This document shows positions 1 through 7,879 of a stretch of DNA of 52,015 nt, piece after piece. The notes under the pieces are model-generated. The model was not told where the DNA came from, did no database searches, and saw only the letters and a list, made by a program, of their open reading frames with translations. The translations under genes and the position numbers were made by a program. Each line of letters starts with the position of its first letter. The stretch's first letter is position 1. The stretch covers positions 1 through 52,015 of the forward strand of contig CALWVR010000004.1 in NCBI GenBank assembly GCA_944385105.1. Direction: 5' to 3'. Source of the DNA: an uncultured Clostridia bacterium. Its GTDB lineage: Bacteria; Bacillota; Clostridia; Oscillospirales; Acutalibacteraceae.

Positions 1-218
1 CTTGTCCTATGTGTGCAGGTGCTATTATAAATTCTAGGATTAGAAGAGTTGTATTTGGTGCTTATGATAAAAAAGCTGGTTCTTGTGGCTCTGTTGTAAA
101 TCTATTTGATTTGCCATACAATCATAAGCCTTTGCTTAAGGGTGGGGTTTTAAGTAATGAATGTTCTAATATAATTTCAAATTTCTTTGAAAAATTAAGA
201 AGAGATAAGAAACTTTGA
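1..218 (+). CDS. tadA: tRNA-specific adenosine deaminase, C-terminal part (cut by window edge)
   Basis: This is the C-terminal part of the enzyme that deaminates the wobble adenosine (A34) of tRNA-Arg to inosine. The reading frame is open to the left edge (codons from base 3), so the start lies outside the window. The first visible residues are CPMCAGA, matching the second zinc and catalytic motif PCxxCAGA of the cytidine-deaminase fold. It is followed by the typical FGAYDKKAGSCGSVVNL strand and the FF-KLR C-terminal helix. The HAE motif must lie upstream. cwlD follows 54 bases after the stop. Confidence 0.93.
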   Translation, partial: CPMCAGAIINSRIRRVVFGAYDKKAGSCGSVVNLFDLPYNHKPLLKGGVLSNECSNIISNFFEKLRRDKKL

Positions 219-248
219 TAATTATTGTCCTATAAATGATTTTTATAG

Positions 249-256
249 CATAAATA
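249..256 (+). promoter_or_regulatory. possible sigma-E/G-like -10 element before cwlD
   Basis: CATAAATA lies 16 bases before the cwlD ATG and resembles the CATACAAT -10 of mother-cell sigma E. The expected -35 position about 14 bases upstream reads GTCCTATA, only a partial match to GTCATATT. cwlD is under sporulation control in Bacillus, which makes the reading plausible but not secure in such AT-rich DNA. Confidence 0.25.
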
Positions 257-272
257 TTTATAGGGTGAGATT

Positions 273-992
273 ATGAAAAAGTTAAATAATGATATATTTT
301 TTTACTCTGTGGTACTAGTATGTTATGTTGTAATTTGTCTTCTTATTATGAATGCATATTTTATGCATAGAGATAAACAAACTCTATCAAAATCTGGTAC
401 ATATTTTCCTACTGTTATTCTCGATGCTGGTCATGGAGGAGAAGATAGTGGAGCAGTGTCTGCTAATGGTATTCTAGAAAAAGATATCAATTTAAGCATA
501 TCACTTAAACTAAGAGATTTGTTGACAGTGTCGGGTTTTAAAGTTTTAATGACTCGTGAAGAAGATGTGTCTATTCATGATGACAGTGCTAATTCTATAA
601 GAGCCAAAAAGGTTTCGGATTTAAACAATAGACTAAAATTAATTAATAAAGATAAAAATAGTGTGCTTATAAGCATACACCAGAATAAATTTGAAAATAG
701 TAAGTATTCTGGAGCCCAGACTTTTTACTCCGAAACTTCTAAAAGCCGTGAATTAGCACAAAGCATGCGTGCATCGTTTTGTGGTTTATTACAAAGTGAC
801 AACAAAAGAGAAATAAAGCCTGCGCCAAAAAATGTATTTATTTTAAATAAATGTAAAATTCCTGGGGTAATAGTTGAATGCGGTTTTTTATCAAATGAAG
901 AAGAAGTTAAAAAGCTATGTAATGAAAGTTATCAAAATAAGGTAGCTTTTACAATATATTGTGGATTTATTGATTATTGGAGGAAGTTTTAA
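273..992 (+). CDS. cwlD: N-acetylmuramoyl-L-alanine amidase, CwlD type
   Basis: Zinc amidase of the Amidase_3 family. In spore formers CwlD strips side peptides from muramic acid so that muramic-delta-lactam can form in the spore cortex. An N-terminal membrane anchor spans residues 9-29. The catalytic domain shows zinc ligands H54 (in DAGHGG), E69 and H136 (in SIHQNKF), and the catalytic glutamate E202 in VECGFLSN. The length of 239 residues is normal for CwlD, and no separate wall-binding domain is present. The start is supported by a GGGTGAG ribosome site. radA follows 18 bases downstream. The assignment to CwlD rather than another Amidase_3 rests on size, anchor and the sporulation genes elsewhere in the window. 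Confidence 0.87.
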   Translation: MKKLNNDIFFYSVVLVCYVVICLLIMNAYFMHRDKQTLSKSGTYFPTVILDAGHGGEDSGAVSANGILEKDINLSISLKLRDLLTVSGFKVLMTREEDVSIHDDSANSIRAKKVSDLNNRLKLINKDKNSVLISIHQNKFENSKYSGAQTFYSETSKSRELAQSMRASFCGLLQSDNKREIKPAPKNVFILNKCKIPGVIVECGFLSNEEEVKKLCNESYQNKVAFTIYCGFIDYWRKF

Positions 993-1010
993 AGGGAGGA
1001 AATATAAACT

Positions 1011-2390
1011 ATGAGTTCAAAGGTTAAATCAGTGTGGGTTTGTTCTGAATGTGGATATGAATCACCCAAATGGAATGGACAGTGTCCTTGTTGTGGTGAA
1101 TGGAATACCTTTAACGAAGAGATAAAAAGCAGTGCAAAACAAACTTCAGGGCTAAAATATGAGATGATAAAAGAACATTCTAAACCGATTTTAATTGGTG
1201 AAATAAATAGTGAAGATGAGGTCCGCTACTCTACTGGACTTAGGGAATTTGATAGAGTTTTAGGTGGAGGCATTGTAAAAGGTTCATTAGTACTTTTGGG
1301 TGGAGATCCGGGGATTGGAAAGTCAACTCTTTTACTGCAAACCTGCCAGAGCTTGGGGCAGGTAAGTAAAATTTTATATGTTTCTGGAGAAGAATCTAGA
1401 AGACAATTAAAGCTGCGAGCATCTAGACTTAACATCAATAGTAATAACTTGTATGTAATGACTGAAACGGATATAGAGTGCGTTATAGAACAAATGCGTC
1501 AAACTAAGCCCGATATAGTTATGATTGACTCTATACAGACAATGAATCATAGAGAGTTATCGTCAACTACTGGTAGTGTAACTCAGGTTAGGGAATGTAC
1601 AAATCTTTTAATGCGTACTGCTAAAGAGCTTGATATTCCAGTTATTATAGTGGGGCACGTAAATAAAGACGGTGGCATTGCAGGACCTAAGGTGCTCGAA
1701 CATATTGTTGATGCTGTTTTATACTTCGAGGGAGATAAGCAAATGTCTTATAGAATACTGAGAGGTATAAAAAATAGATACGGATCTACTAATGAAATTG
1801 GTGTATTTAGTATGGGAAGCTTTGGACTTGAAGAAATAGATAATCCTTCATTAATCTTTCTTACAGGACGGCCAATAGGTGTACCCGGTACTTGTGTTGC
1901 TTGTATTATGGAAGGTACTAGACCTATATTTGCTGAAGTACAAGGGCTTGCTGCCACTTCAAACTTTGGAAATCCTAGAAGAATGGCCACAGGATTTGAT
2001 TATAATAGGATGTTATTAATATTAGCTGTTCTAGAAAAAAGAGCAGGATACTTCTTTTCTAACTTAGACTCTTACATTAATATAGTTGGAGGAATACGTT
2101 TGGATGAACCTGCTTCTGACTTAGCGGTAGCTATAGCTATGATATCTAGTTTAAAAAGCCAACCTATAGATGAATCTGCTATAGTATTTGGAGAAATAGG
2201 GTTAGCAGGAGAAATCCGTGCTGTTTCGCATGCTGAAGAAAGAATAGCAGAGGCGCAAAGACTAGGATTTAAAAAGTGCATATTTCCATACCATAACTTA
2301 AAGTCTATGAGTAATTTAAATCAATATGATGGTAAAATAGAACTTATCGGGGTTAGAAGTGTTAGGCAGGCTTTTGAAGCACTTGTTTGA
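1011..2390 (+). CDS. radA: DNA repair/recombination protein RadA (Sms)
   Basis: RadA is a RecA-like ATPase and helicase that extends recombination intermediates. All family hallmarks are present: a four-cysteine zinc ribbon (C11, C14, C25, C28), Walker A GGDPGIGKST at residues 97-106, the RadA signature KNRYG at 255-259, and a C-terminal Lon-protease-like domain with the segment IGLAGEIRAV. The length of 459 is standard. The ATG is preceded by GGGAGG at good spacing. It probably shares a transcript with cwlD, since the gap is only 18 bases. Confidence 0.97.
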   Translation: MSSKVKSVWVCSECGYESPKWNGQCPCCGEWNTFNEEIKSSAKQTSGLKYEMIKEHSKPILIGEINSEDEVRYSTGLREFDRVLGGGIVKGSLVLLGGDPGIGKSTLLLQTCQSLGQVSKILYVSGEESRRQLKLRASRLNINSNNLYVMTETDIECVIEQMRQTKPDIVMIDSIQTMNHRELSSTTGSVTQVRECTNLLMRTAKELDIPVIIVGHVNKDGGIAGPKVLEHIVDAVLYFEGDKQMSYRILRGIKNRYGSTNEIGVFSMGSFGLEEIDNPSLIFLTGRPIGVPGTCVACIMEGTRPIFAEVQGLAATSNFGNPRRMATGFDYNRMLLILAVLEKRAGYFFSNLDSYINIVGGIRLDEPASDLAVAIAMISSLKSQPIDESAIVFGEIGLAGEIRAVSHAEERIAEAQRLGFKKCIFPYHNLKSMSNLNQYDGKIELIGVRSVRQAFEALV

Positions 2391-2393
2391 CCA

Positions 2394-2543
2394 CTAAGTC
2401 TTATTAATATTATTTTTTGAGTTTAGTTTTACATAGTGAACACAACCAGTGCTAGAGTTATTAGTTATTATAGTAGGAGATTCAAGTATACAATAACCAT
2501 CCTTCTGATATATGCAGTCATCATCGCAGGTAATTAAAGACAT
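2394..2543 (-). CDS. small cysteine-rich protein, 49 residues
   Basis: A 49-codon gene sits alone in the 271-base gap between radA and the adaptor gene. It starts with ATG after a near-perfect ribosome site (GAGGTGATAAT). The protein begins MSLITCDDDCIYQKDGYC and ends its ordered part with a CVHY motif; cysteines fall at 6, 10, 18 and 34. The pattern recalls short clostridial Cys-rich proteins often mislabelled 'hydroxymyristoyl-ACP dehydratase' and, more loosely, DUF1540. A metal-binding role is a guess from the cysteines. The gene ends 4 bases from the convergent radA stop. Confidence 0.72.
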   Translation of the reverse strand: MSLITCDDDCIYQKDGYCILESPTIITNNSSTGCVHYVKLNSKNNINKT

Positions 2544-2661
2544 ATTATCACCTCGTTAATATAATTAATATTCTTATCTTTTAATATTCTTAAAACTTAT
2601 TAAAATATTACTAATAAATAATGTTATTATTTCAAATAATAAACTCCAGGGGAGGTATATT

Positions 2662-3681
2662 ATGAGAAAATATTTAACATTATTTTTTATTACATTTTTT
2701 TTATTGGGGGTTTTAAAATTTTATGATAGTCAAGTCAAAACAAATGTAAAATCAGTAGCTGCAATATGCCTAAGGCCTATAACAGCAAGAAATTATGTAA
2801 CATGTACAGGACGAGTTGAATACGGAAATACAGCTGATGTATACCTAGAAAAAAATTCAATAATTAGTGATTTAAGAATACAAGTAGGAGATAGAGTCTC
2901 AGAAGGTGATGTTATAATGACTGTAGCTGAATTTTCTGACGAAGATATTAATAAGTTAAAAAATATTTCTAATATAAGTGATATATATAAATCTATTGAA
3001 GGGCAAGGGGAAATACAGATGCCAGAATTTTTTCTTAAAGACTTAGATATTGGAAAAGCAAATAGAAAAGCTATATTAGCTTGCTCCTCTGGAATAGTTA
3101 CATCTGTTAATGTTCATAAAAATATGATTGCTGCTTCCAACACTTCTGCTGCATCAATTTCTGAAGATGGGGCTCTTCAGATAAGGTTAAGTATAAATGA
3201 GTGTAGAATAAGTGAAATTAAAGTAGGACAGCTAGTTGAAATAAATGGTATAGGTTTTAAGGGGGTTGAATATAAAGGAAAGGTTAGAAAAATAGCAGAT
3301 GAAGCACGGCAGATAATAGGTACAACAGGAACAGAAACTGTTGTAGATGTTATCGTAAGCGTTGACAAATGTGACGATATTAAATACTTAAAACCAGGTT
3401 TTACAGCCAATTGTAGAATACAGACTGAAGAAAGTCCAAATTTAGTTGTTACTCCTTATAATGCAGTCAGAGCAGAAGACGATGGGAGAGAATATGTATA
3501 TAAGTATAATAATGGAAAGGTTAAAAAAAGTTATATAATAACGGGAAAAGAGTTCGATTTGGGGTTTGAAGTTATATCAGGAGTTTCTGAAAATGATATG
3601 GTAGTAACAAACCCAGATAATCTTAATGATAGTTCGTATGTAAAACTCACAGAAAGGAGCATATTAAATGGAGATGCTTGA
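2662..3681 (+). CDS. HlyD/RND-type periplasmic-adaptor-like protein
   Basis: A 339-residue efflux adaptor of the membrane-fusion family. An N-terminal hydrophobic anchor (about residues 4-20) puts the bulk outside the membrane. Next comes a biotinyl-lipoyl-like region (VEYGNTADVYLEKNSIISDL, paired with SGIVTSVNVHKNMIA), then a beta-barrel (about 170-250) and a membrane-proximal domain (about 255-330). There is no lipobox. In Firmicutes such proteins pair with MacB/FtsX permeases, and the permease gene indeed overlaps its 3' end by 14 bases. The start has a GGGGAGG site. The substrate is unknown. Confidence 0.82.
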   Translation: MRKYLTLFFITFFLLGVLKFYDSQVKTNVKSVAAICLRPITARNYVTCTGRVEYGNTADVYLEKNSIISDLRIQVGDRVSEGDVIMTVAEFSDEDINKLKNISNISDIYKSIEGQGEIQMPEFFLKDLDIGKANRKAILACSSGIVTSVNVHKNMIAASNTSAASISEDGALQIRLSINECRISEIKVGQLVEINGIGFKGVEYKGKVRKIADEARQIIGTTGTETVVDVIVSVDKCDDIKYLKPGFTANCRIQTEESPNLVVTPYNAVRAEDDGREYVYKYNNGKVKKSYIITGKEFDLGFEVISGVSENDMVVTNPDNLNDSSYVKLTERSILNGDA

Positions 3682-4867
3682 TATAGTAAAATGTGCTGTA
3701 AAAAACATAGTGAGAAAAAAAGGGCGTACTTTTTTAACTGTAATTGGAATATCTATTGGGGTTGCTTCAGTTATAATAATTTCAAATATTAGTAATTGTG
3801 GAAGTAAAGCTGTAAATAACGAACTAAGTAGTTTAGGACTTGGAGCACTATACGTAAGTTGTGATTCAGCTTCACATTGTCTTTCAGAATATGAACTTAA
3901 TATTATAAAGAATACAATGAATGTAAAAAGTGCCAGTCCTGTGATAATGAGAAATACTGAAGTTTTCTGTAGAAAAGGTAAAGAAGATGCAATTCTATGG
4001 GGTATAGACTCAAATGCTAATCAAATCATTTCATTACAAACTATATATGGAAGAACTTTAAGTAATTCTGATGTCAGGTCGGGCAATAATGTATGTATGG
4101 TAGATCAAAAGTTTTCAAAAGCCTTATATAATAGAGACAACATAGTTGGTAAACATATCTCTTTGGTTACCATGGGAAATGCTAAGGAATATGAAGTAGT
4201 TGGAGTGATAAAACCAGGCAGTGGGCTTCTTCAAAATGTAATAGGAAATTACATTCCTAATTTTATTTATATTCCATATACATCGATGCAAAATATAACA
4301 GGTTCTAATTCATTTGATCAAATAGCTATAAAAGTAGAACAAGGTAAGAACATAGATATTATAAGTAAAGATATTTTAAAATCTCTGAATAGTAAAATTA
4401 TTGGAACTACTGAAAGTGAAATTTATAAGGTTAATAGTTTAGTTAAACAAAAGGAAAGTTTGAGCAAACTTATGAATATTGTTACTATTATATTTTCCAT
4501 GGTTGGAGCTATTTCTTTATTTGTTGCTAGTATGAGTATAATGACAGTTATGCTCATGGGTGTAAATGAAAGAACACGTGAAATAGGTATAAAGAAATCT
4601 ATTGGAGCAAGTAAGGGTGCAATTTTAAAGGAGTTCTTAATGGAAGCTTTGCTGTTAACTTTATTTGGGTGTATTTTAGGTTTGATTCTTGGTTTACTTA
4701 TATCCTATCTAGGGGCACAAATTTTCTCTATTGACCTTCACATACGTTTAGGTATGGTCTTGTGTACTGTGGTTTTATCAATTATTTGTGGTACGATTTT
4801 TGGAATATATCCGGCAATTAAAGCAGCGAATTTAAGACCGGTAGATGCTTTAAGGTGGGAAAATTAA
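3668..4867 (+). CDS. MacB/FtsX-family ABC transporter permease
   Basis: A 399-residue permease with the MacB topology. The first membrane helix spans about residues 21-40, followed by a large extracytoplasmic MacB_PCD domain, then three C-terminal helices from about residue 268 onward. The hallmark ERTREIGIKKSIGAS lies between helices 2 and 3, and the protein ends with the usual PVDALRWEN. The start overlaps the adaptor gene by 14 bases and has AAAGGAG 8 bases upstream, implying translational coupling. No ATPase gene is beside it, although these permeases require one; a partner must be encoded elsewhere. A long hairpin follows the stop. Confidence 0.88.
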   Translation: MEMLDIVKCAVKNIVRKKGRTFLTVIGISIGVASVIIISNISNCGSKAVNNELSSLGLGALYVSCDSASHCLSEYELNIIKNTMNVKSASPVIMRNTEVFCRKGKEDAILWGIDSNANQIISLQTIYGRTLSNSDVRSGNNVCMVDQKFSKALYNRDNIVGKHISLVTMGNAKEYEVVGVIKPGSGLLQNVIGNYIPNFIYIPYTSMQNITGSNSFDQIAIKVEQGKNIDIISKDILKSLNSKIIGTTESEIYKVNSLVKQKESLSKLMNIVTIIFSMVGAISLFVASMSIMTVMLMGVNERTREIGIKKSIGASKGAILKEFLMEALLLTLFGCILGLILGLLISYLGAQIFSIDLHIRLGMVLCTVVLSIICGTIFGIYPAIKAANLRPVDALRWEN

Positions 4868-4883
4868 ACTGATAAAACTACTC

Positions 4884-4923
4884 TACCTAATTATACAAAA
4901 TAAATATTTTGTATAATTAGGTA
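4884..4923 (+). terminator. 18-bp perfect hairpin after the permease gene
   Basis: Positions 4884-4901 pair perfectly with 4906-4923 around a 4-base loop. The hairpin starts 17 bases after the permease stop. The stem is AT-rich and the following T-run is short, so it may work as a weak intrinsic terminator or protect the 3' end of the transcript. Confidence 0.6.
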
Positions 4924-4988
4924 TTTAAATTATATATAAAAAGGTTTATAATATTCTTATTGAATTAATTGTGATCGGAGGAATTTTT

Positions 4989-5969
4989 TTGAAACCTAGT
5001 ATAATTTCTGAGGCACCTACAACTATTCTTAATTTTTTGGGCTATTTACAAACTATAAAAGGTAAGTCTCCAAAAACTGTTGATGAATATTATCTTGATT
5101 TAAGAACTTTCTTTAGATACATAAAATATTCAAGAGCTTTAGTTCCTAAAGACTCTAAATTTGATGAAATCCCTATATCTGATGTAGATATTTCACTTAT
5201 AGAAACAATCACCTTGACTGATTTATATGAGTATTTAAATTATCTGCTTGTAGAAAGAAATAATAATGCTTCAACACGTTCAAGAAAAATTTCAAGTTTA
5301 AAGTCTTTTTTTAATTATCTTACAAATAAAACAGGTTTATTAAAAAGTGATCCTACAAAGGAACTTGATATGCCAAAACGAAAATCTTCTTTGCCGAAAT
5401 TTCTAACTTTGGAACAAAGTTTAGAGCTCCTAAATAGCATCAAGGGCCCTTATAAAGAGCGTGACTATTGCATTATAACTTTATTTTTAAATTGTGGTAT
5501 GCGTTTGTCTGAACTCGTGGGAATTAACTTAAATGATATACGAAGTGACAATACTTTAAAGCTTACTGGAAAAGGAAATAAGGAGCGAATTGTATATCTA
5601 AATGATGCTTGCTTGCATGCCATTGAGCGGTATAAAATGGTTCGTCCTTCAACTAATATAAAAGATAGGAATGCTTTGTTTATAAGTAAGTTTAATAAGA
5701 GAATAAGCCCTAAAACGGTTCAGTTTCTGGTAAAAAAATATCTTGAAAGCATAAACCTTGACAATCAGGGGTACTCTGTCCATAAATTGAGGCATACTGC
5801 AGCAACGCTTATGTACCAACATGGTAATGTTGATATACGTATTTTAAAGGATATACTTGGACATGCTAACCTTGGCACTACTGAAATATACACTCATTTA
5901 TCAAGTAAACAACTACAACATGCAGTGTCATCAAATCCATTATCCTCTATAAACCAGAAGAAAATTTAA
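4989..5969 (+). CDS. tyrosine recombinase XerC/XerD family
   Basis: A 326-residue tyrosine recombinase. It has an N-terminal SAM-like core-binding domain (about residues 8-120) and a catalytic domain with the full active set: R172 in GMRLSEL, K near 195-198, H265 and R268 in HKLRH, H292 in LGHANLGTT, and nucleophile Y301 in IYTHLS. The chosen start is TTG at 4989, 7 bases after a GGAGG; the GTG at 4971 lies ahead of that site and is unlikely. Size and motifs fit a chromosome-dimer-resolution Xer protein rather than a phage integrase. It is separated from the phage-like block by the convergent ribosomal operon. Confidence 0.88.
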   Translation: MKPSIISEAPTTILNFLGYLQTIKGKSPKTVDEYYLDLRTFFRYIKYSRALVPKDSKFDEIPISDVDISLIETITLTDLYEYLNYLLVERNNNASTRSRKISSLKSFFNYLTNKTGLLKSDPTKELDMPKRKSSLPKFLTLEQSLELLNSIKGPYKERDYCIITLFLNCGMRLSELVGINLNDIRSDNTLKLTGKGNKERIVYLNDACLHAIERYKMVRPSTNIKDRNALFISKFNKRISPKTVQFLVKKYLESINLDNQGYSVHKLRHTAATLMYQHGNVDIRILKDILGHANLGTTEIYTHLSSKQLQHAVSSNPLSSINQKKI

Positions 5970-6025
5970 ATCCTAAACTTTTTCTATATATTTTTTAACT
6001 TTTGGTCTATTCATCTCACACAAAT

Positions 6026-6064
6026 ATAAAAATGGTAGGTATTTTTAATACCTACCATTTTTAT
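6026..6064. terminator. bidirectional terminator between the recombinase gene and rpsR
   Basis: A near-perfect inverted repeat with core AATGGTAGGTATT pairing with AATACCTACCATT. It is flanked by A-runs on the left and T-runs on the right, so it can stop transcription from both convergent units. Confidence 0.88.
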
Positions 6065-6083
6065 TAGTTAATTTACTTGATTA

Positions 6084-6338
6084 TTAATCATTGCTAAACG
6101 GCAATAATGCTAAATGACGAGCACGTTTTATTGCTTGAGTCAAATCACGTTGGTGATGCGCACAAGTGCCAGTTACTCTTCTTGGAAGTATCTTAGCTCT
6201 CTCAGAAATAAAACGACGAAGTTTAGATATATCCTTATAATCAATATCATCAACCTTATCTACGCAGAAAACACAAACTTTTTTACGACCTTTACGATTT
6301 CCTGGGCGTCGATTGTCTTTTTCCATCTTCTCTGACAT
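6084..6338 (-). CDS. rpsR: 30S ribosomal protein S18
   Basis: Ribosomal protein S18 of the small-subunit platform, the partner of S6. The start is ATG at 6338, directly behind an AGAGGAGGGG site, giving 84 residues; the longer frame upstream of that site is not used. Family features are the basic N-terminus, KVCVFC, and the conserved [16 protein letters not shown] followed by [14 protein letters not shown]. The cysteines (CxxC plus C in GTC) suggest the zinc-binding paralogue type. It is the last gene of rpsF-ssb-rpsR, and the shared terminator lies just downstream. Confidence 0.97.
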   Translation of the reverse strand: MSEKMEKDNRRPGNRKGRKKVCVFCVDKVDDIDYKDISKLRRFISERAKILPRRVTGTCAHHQRDLTQAIKRARHLALLPFSND

Positions 6339-6385
6339 TAAATCCCCTCCTCTTCTATACAATTTTATTATTTATTATTCGTAAT

Positions 6386-6844
6386 TTAAAATGGCAAATC
6401 ATCATCTGTAGGAATTTCTCTAAAGTCATCCATATTACCGGTTTCAAATGATGATGAATTATCAATGTCAACTGATTTTTCATTTGTGCCTTGCCTATCA
6501 TAACTATTATTATATGAAGAATCCTTTTTAGATTCTGCAAAAAATACATTATCAGCAACAACTTCAAACGTCCTACGGTTATTACCATCTTTATCTTGAT
6601 ATGATCCTGTTTGTATAGCACCTCTTACAGCAACAAGTTGCCCTTTATTAAAATATTTCGATACAAATTCTGCTGTACTTCTCCAAGCTACAATATCGAT
6701 AAAGTCTGTGGCTCTTTCAGTGCCTGCTTTTGAGTACGAACGCCCTACTGCTAAAGTAAATCTGGTAACAGCAATACCATTTGGTGTATGCTTTAATTCA
6801 GGATCAGCTGTAAGCCTACCCATTAAAACTACATTATTGAGCAT
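6386..6844 (-). CDS. ssb: single-stranded DNA-binding protein
   Basis: A 152-residue SSB. The OB fold spans about residues 1-105, beginning MLNNVVLMGRLTADPEL with the usual FTLAVGR and AWRSTAEFVSKYF strands. A glycine-poor, Ser/Asn-rich linker follows, and the protein ends in the acidic tip DDDLPF, which docks repair and replication partners. It lies between rpsF and rpsR, the standard Firmicute arrangement, where SSB is made with the S6 and S18 proteins. The start has a good GGAGG site. Confidence 0.97.
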   Translation of the reverse strand: MLNNVVLMGRLTADPELKHTPNGIAVTRFTLAVGRSYSKAGTERATDFIDIVAWRSTAEFVSKYFNKGQLVAVRGAIQTGSYQDKDGNNRRTFEVVADNVFFAESKKDSSYNNSYDRQGTNEKSVDIDNSSSFETGNMDDFREIPTDDDLPF

Positions 6845-6858
6845 AAAACACTCCTCCT

Positions 6859-7155
6859 TTAGCTTTCTTTTTTGACAATTATCGTACGCAAAATACCATC
6901 AGTGATTTTATAAATACGGTCTAATTCTGCAGGAAATTCTGATCCGCTTTTAAAATTAAAAAGAACATAATATCCTTCTGATTCTTTATTAATCATATAA
7001 GCAAGCTTTCTTTTTCCCCATTCGTCTATGCTTTCTAATTCAGCATTTTTTTCGATTATTTCTTTAAATTTTTCAATCATTGACTTTGCAGCCTCTTCCC
7101 CATTTTTTAGAGAAAACACTACAACAGTTTCATAAGAATTTTTTACACTTGTCAT
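6859..7155 (-). CDS. rpsF: 30S ribosomal protein S6
   Basis: Ribosomal protein S6. The start is ATG at 7155, placed correctly behind AAGGAGGTG; the GTG at 7167 is part of that ribosome site and is rejected. This gives 98 residues. Conserved parts are YETVVVFSLKNGEEA, the ESIDEWGKRKLAYMINKESEGYY core, and the C-terminal ITDGILRTIIVKKES. It is the first gene of the rpsF-ssb-rpsR operon, with a consensus promoter about 85 bases upstream of the ATG. Confidence 0.96.
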   Translation of the reverse strand: MTSVKNSYETVVVFSLKNGEEAAKSMIEKFKEIIEKNAELESIDEWGKRKLAYMINKESEGYYVLFNFKSGSEFPAELDRIYKITDGILRTIIVKKES

Positions 7156-7181
7156 TCTACACAACACCTCCTTCTGGACAT

Positions 7182-7233
7182 TAGCCCCTCATACTAAGGG
7201 TAAGGAGTGATTGTTATTTTCTTAACAATCACT
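7182..7233 (-). promoter_or_regulatory. rpsF leader hairpins
   Basis: The rpsF 5' leader carries a 9-bp hairpin (7208-7216 with 7223-7231, 6-base loop). It is followed by a CCCTT...GAGGGG element close to the ribosome site. Firmicute rpsF leaders often bind the S6:S18 complex for autoregulation; I do not see the CCG signature of that leader, so only the structure is claimed. Confidence 0.4.
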
Positions 7234-7238
7234 TACTT

Positions 7239-7267
7239 AGTATATCAATAAAATTATAGCTAGTCAA
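7239..7267 (-). promoter_or_regulatory. sigma-A promoter of rpsF-ssb-rpsR
   Basis: On the minus strand TTGACT (7262-7267) and TATACT (7239-7244) are separated by exactly 17 bases, a strong housekeeping promoter reading toward rpsF. Confidence 0.85.
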
Positions 7268-7368
7268 GATTTTATTTTTATAAATTTATAAAAGTTGCCT
7301 TCAAAAGGCATAAAAATTTACTTTTTAGCATGTATGTTGAAATACATAATACAAAAGGGGGGAAGTTT

Positions 7369-7860
7369 ATGAGTACAAAGTATAAAAAAGATCTAACTCA
7401 ACGCGAAAGACAATTTTGCGTCAATTATGTTAATACTGGCAATATTAAAGAAGCTGCTATCAGTTCAGGTTATAAATGCGACCCAGAAATTACTGGTAGT
7501 AGGCTCTTAATGAGGGACGATATAAACTCTGAAATCGAAAGTCTCTTTAACCAGAAGAAAAAAACACTTCTATATAAAGCATGCGTTGGGTATGAACGTT
7601 TAGCTTTTGGCAATATTTCTGATGCTATTAAATTGATTTATTGTGATAACCTTGATTCTCATGATATTTCTCATATGGATCTATTTAATATAGCTGAAAT
7701 AAAAAAGCCGGGAGATGGCAAATTAGAAATCAAATTTTTTGATAGACTAAAAGCTTTAGAAAAACTACAAGAAATGGACTTTTCTACTCAGAGTCAAGAT
7801 CGTTCATTTTACAACGCAATTGAGAATGGATTTAAAGCTTTAAACAACTCTTTAGACTGA
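7369..7860 (+). CDS. phage terminase small subunit (PBSX XtmA-like)
   Basis: DNA-recognition subunit of the packaging motor. The start is ATG at 7369 behind GGGGGGAAG, giving 163 residues; an upstream in-frame ATG at 7330 has no ribosome site. The N-terminus LTQRERQFCVNYVNTGNIKEAA with GYK and GSRLL is the classic small-terminase helix-turn-helix. The C-terminal part (FDRLKALEKLQEMDF) is the usual oligomerisation region. It opens the structural block and is followed 19 bases later by the large subunit. The family call is from recall of PBSX/Terminase_2 patterns. Confidence 0.85.
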   Translation: MSTKYKKDLTQRERQFCVNYVNTGNIKEAAISSGYKCDPEITGSRLLMRDDINSEIESLFNQKKKTLLYKACVGYERLAFGNISDAIKLIYCDNLDSHDISHMDLFNIAEIKKPGDGKLEIKFFDRLKALEKLQEMDFSTQSQDRSFYNAIENGFKALNNSLD

Positions 7861-7879
7861 ATGAGGGGTGCATTGGCTT

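Noticed and set aside
4989-5969. Tyrosine recombinase as the integrase of the phage-like block
   Set aside because: Size and motifs fit a Xer protein. It is separated from the block by the convergent rpsF-ssb-rpsR operon and a bidirectional terminator, and no att repeats were seen.
7296-7310. Small hairpin TGCCTT/AAGGCA as a terminator or operator of the phage block
   Set aside because: The 6-bp stem is short and has no clear T-run in the useful direction; it cannot be assigned a role from sequence.
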